Shown piece after piece: positions 1 through 5,853 of a stretch of DNA of 8,254 nt. The stretch is from positions 1 to 8,254 of the forward strand of contig CAMUZC010000067.1 in assembly GCA_947165105.1 (NCBI GenBank). Reading direction: 5' to 3'. The notes beneath the pieces were generated by a model. It worked only from the letters and a program-made list of their open reading frames with translations. It had not been told where the DNA came from and ran no database searches. Position 1 is the first letter of the stretch; each line of letters opens with the position of its first letter. The translations under genes and the position numbers were made by a program. The DNA is from an uncultured Lachnospiraceae bacterium. GTDB taxonomy: Bacteria; Bacillota_A; Clostridia; TANB77; CAG-508.

Positions 1-1
1 A

Positions 2-115
2 TTATCCTTGTCTTTGTTTGTGTTTAGGATTTTCACAAATTACTCTTATAACACCTTTTCTTTTGATTACTTTGCATTTTTCACACATTTTCTTAACTGA
101 TGGTCTTACTTTCAT
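2..115 (-). CDS. rpmJ: Large ribosomal subunit protein bL36 (zinc-binding form)
   Basis: This small gene encodes a complete 37-residue protein beginning [14 protein letters not shown] and ending HKQRQG, the normal length for bL36. L36 binds 23S rRNA late in assembly of the large subunit. Cys11, Cys14, Cys27 and His32 form the CCCH zinc site of the zinc-dependent (C+) form. The ATG at 115 is preceded by AGGAGGTG about 7–9 bases upstream, and the TAA occupies positions 2–4. The gene follows infA, as in most Firmicutes, and would normally lead into rpsM, rpsK, rpsD and rpoA beyond the window edge. It is too short for simple ORF filters, but identity is secure from sequence and context. Confidence 0.97.
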   Translation of the reverse strand: MKVRPSVKKMCEKCKVIKRKGVIRVICENPKHKQRQG

Positions 116-122
116 TTCACTA

Positions 123-130
123 CACCTCCT
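123..130 (-). promoter_or_regulatory. Ribosome binding site of rpmJ
   Basis: AGGAGGTG on the minus strand matches the complement of the 16S rRNA 3' end, 7 bases before the rpmJ ATG. It fixes the start of a gene that would otherwise be easy to miss. Confidence 0.85.
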
Positions 131-156
131 GTAATATTTGTTACAATAACCTACAT

Positions 157-265
157 ATAGTGTTTGCTTAATTTTAATGATGCGTGAGGTCAGACGTATA
201 GAAATACAGGCTAAATGTAGTTATATACATCTCACATCGCACCTCATAAATTATTCAAACACTAT
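157..265 (-). repeat. 109-bp inverted-repeat element in the infA–rpmJ gap (structured leader or MITE-like)
   Basis: The ends are perfect 10-bp inverted repeats: ATAGTGTTTG at 157–166 and CAAACACTAT at 256–265. In the minus-strand transcript this stem continues, after a 2x2 internal loop, with UAAUUU/AAAUUA. Further inside are UGAGGU/ACCUCA (about 240–245 with 185–190) and two small hairpins, AUGUA-6 nt-UACAU and GUAU-UUCU-AUAC. The whole could fold as a branched RNA between the infA stop and the rpmJ ribosome binding site. The outer seven bases of the repeat are flanked by TA on both sides, as in small TA-targeting insertion elements. I do not recognise it as a known ribosomal protein leader. 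Structured leader and MITE remnant are both open. Confidence 0.5.
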
Positions 266-285
266 TTGCTTTTGTATATATTTTT

Positions 286-504
286 TTATTTTGCTCTCCA
301 AGTAATTCTTCCTCTTGTTAGATCATATGGAGATAATTCAACTTTTACTTTATCTCCAGGAAGAATTTTTATATAATTCATTCTTAATTTTCCTGAGATA
401 TGAGCTAAAATTTGATGTCCATTTTCAAGTTCAACCTTGAAATTTGTATTAGGTAAAGTTTCCACAACTGTTCCTTCTAATTCAATAACATCTTCTTTTG
501 CCAT
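286..504 (-). CDS. infA: Translation initiation factor IF-1
   Basis: The 72-residue product is the usual length for bacterial IF-1, a single S1-like OB-fold domain. IF-1 sits in the ribosomal A site of the 30S subunit during initiation and works with IF-2 and IF-3. Family hallmarks are visible: [11 protein letters not shown] at the start, [16 protein letters not shown] in the middle (about residues 26–41), and [14 protein letters not shown] near the end. The ATG at 504 is preceded by AGGAGG with a 5-base gap. The gene lies after map and before rpmJ, the standard Firmicute order. A near-consensus promoter sits about 120 bases upstream, so IF-1 and the following alpha-operon genes can probably be transcribed independently of the main spc transcript. 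Confidence 0.98.
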   Translation of the reverse strand: MAKEDVIELEGTVVETLPNTNFKVELENGHQILAHISGKLRMNYIKILPGDKVKVELSPYDLTRGRITWRAK

Positions 505-513
505 TTTAACCTC

Positions 514-612
514 CTAAATTATATTTTTTACTTTTTTGTAAAAATATGTTTTATAAGAATTTTTCGCTATTTTTCTACGTTTTTGGCGATTTTTTATTCC
601 AAATTGTTCCAT
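514..612 (-). CDS. Possible 32-residue basic leader peptide upstream of infA (unrecognised)
   Basis: An ATG at 612 opens a 32-codon frame, beginning MEQFGIKNRQKRRK and ending YKKVKNII, stopped by a TAG at 514–516. The peptide is very basic, with eight Lys and three Arg against one Glu. The TAG lies inside the AGGAGG (510–515) that serves infA, so translation would end exactly where infA initiation begins. There is no ribosome binding site before this ATG. However, the expected transcription start of the infA promoter lies only about 5–7 bases upstream, so it could be read as a leaderless message. Many Firmicutes carry a KOW-domain L14e-like gene between map and infA, but this peptide does not resemble it. 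In AT-rich DNA a frame of this size can also be chance. I cannot name it. Confidence 0.25.
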   Translation of the reverse strand: MEQFGIKNRQKRRKIAKNSYKTYFYKKVKNII

Positions 613-624
613 AATAGCTTTTAT

Positions 625-653
625 ATTATATAATAAAATTATAATAAAGTCAA
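625..653 (-). promoter_or_regulatory. Sigma-A type promoter for infA, overlapping the 3' end of map
   Basis: On the minus strand, TTGACT (648–653, -35) and TATAAT (625–630, -10) are separated by exactly 17 bases. The -10 is perfect and the -35 differs from TTGACA at one position. The -35 lies inside the last codons of map. Transcription should start near 617–619, giving a leader of roughly 115 bases before infA. It probably gives IF-1, L36 and downstream genes a supply separate from secY, adk and map. Confidence 0.75.
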
Positions 654-1409
654 TATTTCTGGCTCATTTTCTGTAATTAAAATTGTATTTTCATAATGAG
701 CTGACAAACTACAATCTTCAGTTACAATTGTCCATCCATCATCTAACTCTAAAATATCTGGTTTTCCTTGAATTACCATAGGTTCAATAGCAAGTGTCAT
801 ACCAGGTTCTAATCTAATTCCTCTACCAGGTTTTCCATAGTTTGGAATTCCTGGATCTTCATGCATTTGTCTTCCAATTCCATGCCCTTGGAATTCTCTT
901 ACAACTGAATAGCCATTTTTATGAACAAATTCACCAATTGCATGGCAAACATCTCCAATTCTATTTCCCTTCTTAGCATATTTAATTCCTTCATAAAAGG
1001 CTTGTTCAGTAATGTTTATTAAATCATATGCTGCTTTACTACCTTTACCTACTACATAAGTTCTTGCTGCATCTCCATTAAATCCATCTTTTAAAACAAC
1101 TAAATCGATACTAACAACATCGCCTTCTCTTAATTTAACTCTGCTTGATGGTATTCCATGAATAACTTCATCATTAATTGAAACACAAATAGAACCTGGA
1201 AAAGGTGGAACACCTTTTATTCCTGGATCATAGCCTTTCTCAGCAGGAAAACCTCCGTTTTCTCTCATAACTCTTTCGGCAATTCTATCTAACTCTAAAG
1301 TTGTAATCCCTGGTCTAATATTTTTTTTCAATTCTTCATGAACTAAAGCTGTAACCCTACAAGCTTCTCTCATAAGTTCAATTTCTTTTTTTGATTTTAT
1401 TGTTACCAT
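639..1409 (-). CDS. map: Methionine aminopeptidase, type I
   Basis: Map removes the initiator methionine from new proteins in the cytoplasm, using a two-metal centre in a pita-bread fold. All the expected catalytic residues are present: His84 (in EVIHG), metal ligands Asp102, Asp113, His176 (in GHGIG), Glu209 (in AIEP) and Glu240 (in HYENT), plus His183 after the GHGIG motif. The 256-residue length is typical of type Ia enzymes without an N-terminal zinc extension. The ATG at 1409 has only a modest ribosome binding site (GGAAG about 10 bases away), and no better in-frame start lies upstream. The gene is 38 bp after adk with no promoter in the gap, so the two are probably co-transcribed. Its last codons carry the infA promoter -35. 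Confidence 0.98.
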   Translation of the reverse strand: MVTIKSKKEIELMREACRVTALVHEELKKNIRPGITTLELDRIAERVMRENGGFPAEKGYDPGIKGVPPFPGSICVSINDEVIHGIPSSRVKLREGDVVSIDLVVLKDGFNGDAARTYVVGKGSKAAYDLINITEQAFYEGIKYAKKGNRIGDVCHAIGEFVHKNGYSVVREFQGHGIGRQMHEDPGIPNYGKPGRGIRLEPGMTLAIEPMVIQGKPDILELDDGWTIVTEDCSLSAHYENTILITENEPEILTLL

Positions 1410-1447
1410 TTCTACATTACTTCCTTTTCTATTCTACACTTTCTGCA

Positions 1448-2107
1448 TTATCCTTCAATTTTACTTAAGAAATCTTTACAAGCTTCATCAGCTAATCTAT
1501 TAATTCTTTGGCTTATTTCCTCTACAATTACAATACCTTTTTCGTTATAGAAATCTACTAAAGGTCTTGTTTGAGTATCATAAATCTCTAATCTTTGTCT
1601 AATAGCATTTTCATCGCTATCATCTGCTCTTATAATTAATTCTCCACCACAATTATCGCAAACACCTGGAACTTTTGATGGATGTAATTTTAAATTATAT
1701 GTTGCCTTACATTTTGAACATACTCTTCTATTCATCATTCTCTCAATAATTTCATCTCTTGGAGTTTCAAGATTCATAACCCAATCTATTTTTTGACCTT
1801 TTGCAGCTAATATTTCATCTAATTTTTTAGCTTGCTCTAAGTTTCTTGGGAAACCATCTAAAATAATTCCATCTTCATTTTTTAATTCTTCTAATCTGTT
1901 TTCAACCATAGAAATTGTTATTTCATCAGGTACTAAGCAACCTTTTGAAATGTATTTGTTAGCTTCAATTCCTAATTCAGTTCCTTTAGAAATGTTTTCT
2001 CTAAAGATATCACCTGTTGATAATTGAATCCATCCCTTTTCCTTGTTTAAAATTCCTGCAACAGTTCCTTTTCCTGTTCCTTGTGCTCCTAACATTATGA
2101 TAATCAT
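1448..2107 (-). CDS. adk: Adenylate kinase, zinc-LID form
   Basis: Adk interconverts ATP + AMP and 2 ADP in the cytoplasm and maintains the adenylate pool. The 219-residue product has the P-loop GAQGTGKGT at residues 7–15, the AMP-binding region beginning LSTGDIFR (29–36), and DGFPR at 84–88. The LID carries Cys130, Cys133, Cys150 and Cys153, the four-cysteine structural zinc site common in Gram-positive enzymes, followed by the RADD and RLEIYDTQTRPLVDFY segments. The start region reads MIIIMLGAQG where many relatives have RIILLGPPG; this is a mild variation. AGGAG stands 8 bases before the ATG. It follows secY, but after an unusually long 190-bp gap full of inverted repeats, so its expression may be partly uncoupled from secY. 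Confidence 0.98.
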   Translation of the reverse strand: MIIIMLGAQGTGKGTVAGILNKEKGWIQLSTGDIFRENISKGTELGIEANKYISKGCLVPDEITISMVENRLEELKNEDGIILDGFPRNLEQAKKLDEILAAKGQKIDWVMNLETPRDEIIERMMNRRVCSKCKATYNLKLHPSKVPGVCDNCGGELIIRADDSDENAIRQRLEIYDTQTRPLVDFYNEKGIVIVEEISQRINRLADEACKDFLSKIEG

Positions 2108-2141
2108 GATAATCTCTCCTTTTTAATTTTATTTTGGAATC

Positions 2142-2217
2142 GGGGAATTGTTTTAATGTCTGTCCCGGATTTCAAAAATTTAAAATTTTCTCCGTCCCCA
2201 GTTTAAAAGAATTCCCC
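2142..2217. repeat. 76-bp G-rich palindromic element between secY and adk (REP/MITE-like)
   Basis: The arms GGGGAATT-G-TTTTAA (2142–2156) and TTAAAA-G-AATTCCCC (2203–2217) pair over 8 + 6 bp with a single central mismatch. Inside, a second short stem CGGA/TCCG encloses an A/T tract, flanked in the minus sense by GGGGACGGAG and GGGACAGAC. The G/C blocks stand out sharply from the surrounding AT-rich spacer. The pattern recalls, from memory, the GGGGAC-type repeats scattered in several genomes and sometimes linked to Y1 (REP-associated) transposases. No clear target duplication is visible and no transposase is in the window. Confidence 0.55.
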
Positions 2218-2224
2218 CATCTCA

Positions 2225-2281
2225 AAACAAACTTTGAAGTTGGAAGCGAGCTTATATTCCCTCTTCCAACCTCATTTGTTT
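2225..2281 (-). repeat. Long hairpin after the secY stop codon
   Basis: AAACAAA (2225–2231) pairs with TTTGTTT (2275–2281). After a 3-base bulge, 12 further positions pair (2235–2246 with 2263–2274, one of them a G·U in the transcript), leaving a 16-base loop. In the transcript the 12-bp stem is followed within a few bases by a loosely U-rich stretch, so it could act as a weak terminator or a 3'-end stabiliser between secY and adk. The U run is interrupted, so a strong terminator is unlikely. A TATAAT (2282–2287) just before it has no convincing -35. Confidence 0.55.
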
Positions 2282-2297
2282 ATTATAGTATGGGATA

Positions 2298-3653
2298 TTA
2301 GTTTAAGAATCCCTTATAATGTCTCATTACTAAATATGATTCTAATTGTTGAACCGTCTCTAATGCTACACCTACTACAATAAGTATTGATGTACCTCCA
2401 AAGGCTAAATTTAATTCGCCTAATGCACCAAATCTAGCAAACATAGGTATTATAGCAATTAATGCTAAGAATAATCCTCCAACCCATGTTATCTTTGTTA
2501 ATATTGAAGATAAGTATTGAGTTGTTGGTTTTCCAGCTCTAATTCCTGGAACGAAACCACCGTTTTTCTTAATATTGCTTGATACCTCAGCTGGATTAAA
2601 TGTTGCATATGTATAGAAGAATGTAAATCCAACAATAAGTAATAAATAAATTAATGCATTAGCTATTACATATCCAATTGGAACTTTAACGCCTTCAGCT
2701 AATGTTGTTGTTGAAGTTGCAATTGATAATTTATATAATCCTGCTAAAAAGCCTGATTGTGTAGCTATATCTGTTTTAAAAATTTGAATAATCATTGCAG
2801 GGAATGTCATAAATGATGATGCAAAGATTATAGGCATAACACCTGCCATTGCTAATTTCAATGGAATGTGTGTGCTTTGAGCACCCATCATTTTTCTTCC
2901 AACTACTTTTTTAGAATATTGAACTGGAACTCTTCTTTCAGCTTGTTGTACAAATACAACACCTGCAACAAGAATAACAGCTGCTATTACTATTGCTAAA
3001 GCGATTATTAAATTTGTTGTACTAAAATGATTGTTTAGTATTAATTTATCAAGTATACTCTTTCCTGCACCTGGCAATCCAGAAACTATACCAACAAAAA
3101 TTAATATTGAAATACCATTTCCAATTCCTTTGTTTGTGATTTGATCTCCTAACCACATAAGGAATGCAGTACCTGCCATAAAAGATAGAACTACTACAGC
3201 TCCTGTCATAAATCTTTCAAATGGAACATTTGATGTAGCACCTATAAATAGTGCTTTATATGATAAGAATAAACCTAATCCTTCAACTAGAGCTAACACT
3301 ACAGTTAGGATTTTAGTATATCTGTTAACTTTGTTTCTACCTTCTTCTCCACCTTCTTTAGTTAATTTTTCTAATGAAGGTATAATCATTCCTAACAATT
3401 GTATAACAATTGAAGCAGTGATGTATGGTGTAATTGACATAGCAAAAATAGAAAGTCTTGAGAAAGCTCCTCCTGAAATTGTATTTATAAGCTGTGTAAT
3501 TCCACCTTGATTTACACTTGACAAAGCAAATGTATCTACGGTTGGTACTGAAATATAGCACCCTAATCTAAATATTACTATTAATAATAATGTATATAAC
3601 ACTCTTTTTCTAACATCTGGAGTCTTTAAAGCATTTTTAATGGTGTTAAACAA
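2298..3653 (-). CDS. secY: Protein translocase subunit SecY
   Basis: SecY is the pore of the SecYEG channel in the cytoplasmic membrane. The 451-residue product shows about ten hydrophobic segments, near residues 17–37, 72–92, 115–135, 150–168, 179–195, 214–236, 268–290, 325–350, 382–405 and 414–434. Hallmarks include GNGISILIF (178–186), QQAERRVPVQY (236–246), KKNGGFVPGIRAGKPT (362–377) in the cytoplasmic loop, and GGTSILIVVGVALE (419–432). It is slightly longer than many homologues. The start is a TTG at 3653, directly after the rplO TAA and in the same frame. GAGGTGAT, made from the last rplO codons, sits at the right distance upstream, so translation is very likely coupled to L15. It follows rplO as in nearly all bacteria. 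Confidence 0.98.
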   Translation of the reverse strand: MFNTIKNALKTPDVRKRVLYTLLLIVIFRLGCYISVPTVDTFALSSVNQGGITQLINTISGGAFSRLSIFAMSITPYITASIVIQLLGMIIPSLEKLTKEGGEEGRNKVNRYTKILTVVLALVEGLGLFLSYKALFIGATSNVPFERFMTGAVVVLSFMAGTAFLMWLGDQITNKGIGNGISILIFVGIVSGLPGAGKSILDKLILNNHFSTTNLIIALAIVIAAVILVAGVVFVQQAERRVPVQYSKKVVGRKMMGAQSTHIPLKLAMAGVMPIIFASSFMTFPAMIIQIFKTDIATQSGFLAGLYKLSIATSTTTLAEGVKVPIGYVIANALIYLLLIVGFTFFYTYATFNPAEVSSNIKKNGGFVPGIRAGKPTTQYLSSILTKITWVGGLFLALIAIIPMFARFGALGELNLAFGGTSILIVVGVALETVQQLESYLVMRHYKGFLN

Positions 3654-4088
3654 TTAAATCACCTCTGTCTTTCCACCTAAAGCCTCGATTTTTTCTTGAG
3701 CAGCTTTAGTAAATCTTTTAGCTTTTACAGCTAATTTTTTCTCTAAGTTTCCTGTAGCTAATACTACGATACCGTCATTGGCTTTGCTAATTATTCCGTC
3801 AGCGATTAAGCTTTCTGCTGTAACTTCTTCAGTAGTAGCTTTATTTAACATTGTTAAAGTTACTTCTGTATAGTTTTTAGCATGAATATTTGTAAATCCT
3901 CTTTTTGGTAATCTTCTATATAATGGTGTTTGACCACCTTCAAAACCTCTTCTTACTCCGCCGCCTGTTCTAGCCTTTTGACCTTTATGTCCTCTTCCTG
4001 AAGTTTTTCCTAGTCCTGAACCTATTCCACGTCCTACCCTAGTTCTTGTCTTTCCTTCTTGTGCTGGGCTTAATTCGTCTAATTTCAT
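3654..4088 (-). CDS. rplO: Large ribosomal subunit protein uL15
   Basis: L15 is a late-assembly protein of the 50S subunit, with a basic extended N-terminus reaching into 23S rRNA. The 144-residue product begins [13 protein letters not shown]. It carries the Gly/Arg-rich stretch starting [15 protein letters not shown] from residue 19, then [18 protein letters not shown] at 48–65, typical of the family. The ATG at 4088 follows AAGGAGG with a rather long gap of about 12 bases. In most bacteria rpmD (L30) sits directly upstream; here it is absent and replaced by a spacer with its own promoter, so rplO probably opens an internal transcript with secY. The TAA stop abuts the secY TTG. Confidence 0.98.
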   Translation of the reverse strand: MKLDELSPAQEGKTRTRVGRGIGSGLGKTSGRGHKGQKARTGGGVRRGFEGGQTPLYRRLPKRGFTNIHAKNYTEVTLTMLNKATTEEVTAESLIADGIISKANDGIVVLATGNLEKKLAVKAKRFTKAAQEKIEALGGKTEVI

Positions 4089-4123
4089 TGCGCGGTTACA
4101 CCTCCTTATTTTTAATTATATTT

Positions 4124-4152
4124 AGTATATACTATAACTTTTTAGATTTCAA
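4124..4152 (-). promoter_or_regulatory. Sigma-A type promoter for rplO–secY
   Basis: On the minus strand TTGAAA (4147–4152) and TATACT (4124–4129) are exactly 17 bases apart, each one base from consensus. The -10 lies within a 12-bp perfect palindrome, TAGTATATACTA (4123–4134). Upstream of the -35 are two copies of the palindrome ATTTATAAAT (4158–4167 and 4171–4180), which could serve as an AT-rich UP element. Transcription should start near 4117, about 10 bases before the rplO ribosome binding site. Confidence 0.75.
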
Positions 4153-4198
4153 TAATTATTTATAAATAAAATTTATAAATCCATTAAATTGTCTATTC

Positions 4199-4237
4199 TG
4201 TATGAAAAAATTTAATTAATATAAATTTTTTCATACA
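4199..4237 (-). repeat. Perfect 15-bp inverted repeat downstream of rpsE
   Basis: TGTATGAAAAAATTT (4199–4213) is exactly complementary to AAATTTTTTCATACA (4223–4237), with a 9-base AT loop. It starts a few bases after the rpsE stop, in the space where rpmD normally lies. A hairpin could stabilise the 3' end of the upstream transcript. It lacks a trailing U run, so it is not a standard intrinsic terminator. The A and T tracts inside the arms mean that a shortened stem ending before UUUUUU could still give partial termination. Confidence 0.65.
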
Positions 4238-4244
4238 AAACAAA

Positions 4245-4733
4245 TTATAATATTTCTTCTACTTTTTTACCTCTTTTTGCAGCTACTTGCTCAATTGTTT
4301 GCATTGATTTTAAACCTTCAATTGTAGCATAAACAACATTTCTAGGATTGTTTGTTCCTATAACTTTTGTTCTGATGTTTTTGTAACCTGCAAGTTCAAG
4401 AACTGGTCTAACGCTTCCACCAGCGATAACTCCAGTACCTTCTGCAGCTGGTTTTAACATAACTTTTGCACTACCAAAAGTTCCTACAAATTCATGTGGT
4501 ACTGTTGTTTTTACAATTGGAACTTCTACTAAGTTTTTCTTAGCTTCTTCAATTGCTTTTCTAATAGCATCTGGAACTTCAGCTGCTTTACCATTTCCAA
4601 CACCTACATGACCATTTTCGTCACCAACAACAACTACAGCACTAAATCTAAAAGTTCTACCACCTTTAACAACTTTAGCAACTCTGTTTATAGCAACAAC
4701 TTTTTCTTTTAATTCTGCTACTGTATTTTCCAT
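4245..4733 (-). CDS. rpsE: Small ribosomal subunit protein uS5
   Basis: S5 stabilises the 30S decoding region and contributes to accuracy. The 162-residue product has the N-terminal S5 RNA-binding domain (about 6–70, with [20 protein letters not shown]) and the C-terminal domain (about 85–150, with [18 protein letters not shown] at 99–116). The loop KGGR at 23–26, where spectinomycin resistance changes occur in other bacteria, has the ordinary sequence. The start ATG at 4733 is about 13 bases from AAGGAGG, longer than usual, but no alternative ATG, GTG or TTG lies between. It follows rplR by 68 bp. The gene normally found next, rpmD, is missing. Confidence 0.98.
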   Translation of the reverse strand: MENTVAELKEKVVAINRVAKVVKGGRTFRFSAVVVVGDENGHVGVGNGKAAEVPDAIRKAIEEAKKNLVEVPIVKTTVPHEFVGTFGSAKVMLKPAAEGTGVIAGGSVRPVLELAGYKNIRTKVIGTNNPRNVVYATIEGLKSMQTIEQVAAKRGKKVEEIL

Positions 4734-4801
4734 TGATTTAATTTTCCCTCCTTCATTATTTTAAAGTGATTTATATCAAAACTCTTTTTATAATTTCTAA
4801 A

Positions 4802-5161
4802 TTAGAATTCTAAACCTGCTTCTCTTGCAGCTTCAGCTAATTCTTTAATTACTCCGTGATAAACATAACCACTTCTATCAAAAACTATTGTTTTAATATT
4901 TTTCTCTAAAGCTCTTTTTGCTATTAAAGTTCCAACTTCTTTAGCAGCTTCTTTGTTTGAATGTTTAGTTTTAACTTCTTTATCTAATGTAGAAGCGCTT
5001 ACTAATGTATTTCCAGCAACATCATCAATTACTTGAACAAATAAGTTGTTGTTACTTCTATAAACACACATTCTTGGACATTCTGGTGTTCCACTAATTT
5101 TTCTACGAACTCTTATATGTCTTCTTCTAACTTCAAATTTTCTATCTGTTTTAGAAACCAT
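4802..5161 (-). CDS. rplR: Large ribosomal subunit protein uL18
   Basis: L18 binds 5S rRNA with L5 and L25-type proteins in the central protuberance of the 50S subunit. The 119-residue length is standard. A basic N-terminus ([17 protein letters not shown], residues 8–24) precedes the conserved [16 protein letters not shown] segment (32–47) and the C-terminal [20 protein letters not shown] (94–113). The ATG at 5161 has AAGGAG 8 bases upstream. A hairpin lies directly before that site, in the 95-bp gap after rplF. The coding end forms a 12-bp palindrome, TTAGAATTCTAA, which includes the stop. Confidence 0.98.
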   Translation of the reverse strand: MVSKTDRKFEVRRRHIRVRRKISGTPECPRMCVYRSNNNLFVQVIDDVAGNTLVSASTLDKEVKTKHSNKEAAKEVGTLIAKRALEKNIKTIVFDRSGYVYHGVIKELAEAAREAGLEF

Positions 5162-5178
5162 TTTTATTTCTCCTTTCT

Positions 5179-5200
5179 AACTAATGTAACAGCATTAGTT
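5179..5200 (-). repeat. Hairpin directly upstream of the rplR ribosome binding site
   Basis: AACTAATG (5179–5186) and CATTAGTT (5193–5200) form a perfect 8-bp stem with a 6-base loop. In the transcript it ends about 2–3 bases before AAGGAG of rplR. It could influence ribosome access or mark a processing site, but no function is shown by the sequence alone. Confidence 0.5.
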
Positions 5201-5256
5201 TATTCGATTGGTTAATTATTATTTCATTAAACATTTGGCTAAGCCAGATAAAAATT

Positions 5257-5796
5257 TTATTTTTTACCTGCTTTACCTTCTTTTCTTCTAATATGCTCTT
5301 CAGCATATTTAATACCTTTACCTCTATATACTTCTGGTGGTCTTTTTGTTCTGATAACAGCAGCTGTTTGACCAACAACTTCTTTATCAACACCTTTAAC
5401 TATAATTGTGTTAGGATTTGGAACTTCAAAAGTGATTCCTTCTGGAGCGTCCATTTCAACTGGATGTGAATATCCTAAGTTCATTACTAATTTTTTACCT
5501 TTTAATTGTGCTCTATATCCAACACCATTAACTTCTAATGTTCTAGAGAATTGTTTTTCAACACCTTCGATCATGTTGTTAATAAGTGTTCTTGTTAATC
5601 CATGTAAACTTCTGTTGAATGCTTCATCATCAGGTCTTTTAACAGTAATTTCTGTACCATTTACAGAAACGTCCATGTTTTTATGTAATTCTTTTGTCAT
5701 AGTTCCTTTAGGACCTTTAACAGTAATTACATTACCATCTAATGTAACTTCAACACCTGCTGGTATTGTTATAGGTTTATTTCCTATTCTTGACAT
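5257..5796 (-). CDS. rplF: Large ribosomal subunit protein uL6
   Basis: L6 lies near the factor-binding region of the 50S subunit and contacts the sarcin-ricin loop area. The 179-residue product has the two related L6 domains. It begins [17 protein letters not shown], contains KGPKG at 27–31, [10 protein letters not shown] at 91–100 opening the second domain, and the [13 protein letters not shown] signature at 152–164 with a basic tail. AAGGAGG stands 7 bases before the ATG at 5796. It follows rpsH by 52 bp and precedes rplR by 95 bp, the usual spc order. Confidence 0.98.
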   Translation of the reverse strand: MSRIGNKPITIPAGVEVTLDGNVITVKGPKGTMTKELHKNMDVSVNGTEITVKRPDDEAFNRSLHGLTRTLINNMIEGVEKQFSRTLEVNGVGYRAQLKGKKLVMNLGYSHPVEMDAPEGITFEVPNPNTIIVKGVDKEVVGQTAAVIRTKRPPEVYRGKGIKYAEEHIRRKEGKAGKK

Positions 5797-5830
5797 GGTT
5801 CTTCCTCCTTCTTATAATTCATTTTATTGT

Positions 5831-5853
5831 GGTAAATATTCTTAAATATTACC
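5831..5853 (-). repeat. Hairpin spanning the rpsH stop codon
   Basis: The transcript can pair GGUA-AUAUU with AAUAU-U-UACC: 9 bp with one bulged U and a 4-base loop. The rpsH UAA is in the 5' arm. No U tract follows, so termination is unlikely. It shares the 14-base block TTGGTAATATTTAA with the similar structure at the end of rpsN. Confidence 0.4.

Noticed and set aside
505..638. KOW-domain L14e-like gene often found between map and infA in Firmicutes
   Set aside because: The gap is 134 bp, too short for it, and the only frame present lacks a KOW motif.
2264..2310. Promoter for adk using TATAAT at 2282–2287
   Set aside because: The -10 is perfect but the best -35 at proper spacing matches only about three of six bases and there is no extended -10.
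3358..3561. 67-codon minus-strand frame inside secY
   Set aside because: It is an alternative frame of the SecY transmembrane coding region without its own ribosome binding site.
4199..4237. Strong intrinsic terminator after rpsE
   Set aside because: The stem is AT-only apart from a few pairs and is not followed by a U run; only partial termination or 3'-end protection is plausible.
5181..5393. 70-codon minus-strand frame overlapping rplF and the rplF–rplR gap
   Set aside because: It is a different frame of the L6 coding sequence, Lys/Leu-rich from base composition, with no start site support.
5408..5845. 145-codon open frame on the plus strand
   Set aside because: It lies antisense to rplF, which matches L6 along its full length; the translation is low-complexity and there is no ribosome binding site or promoter.
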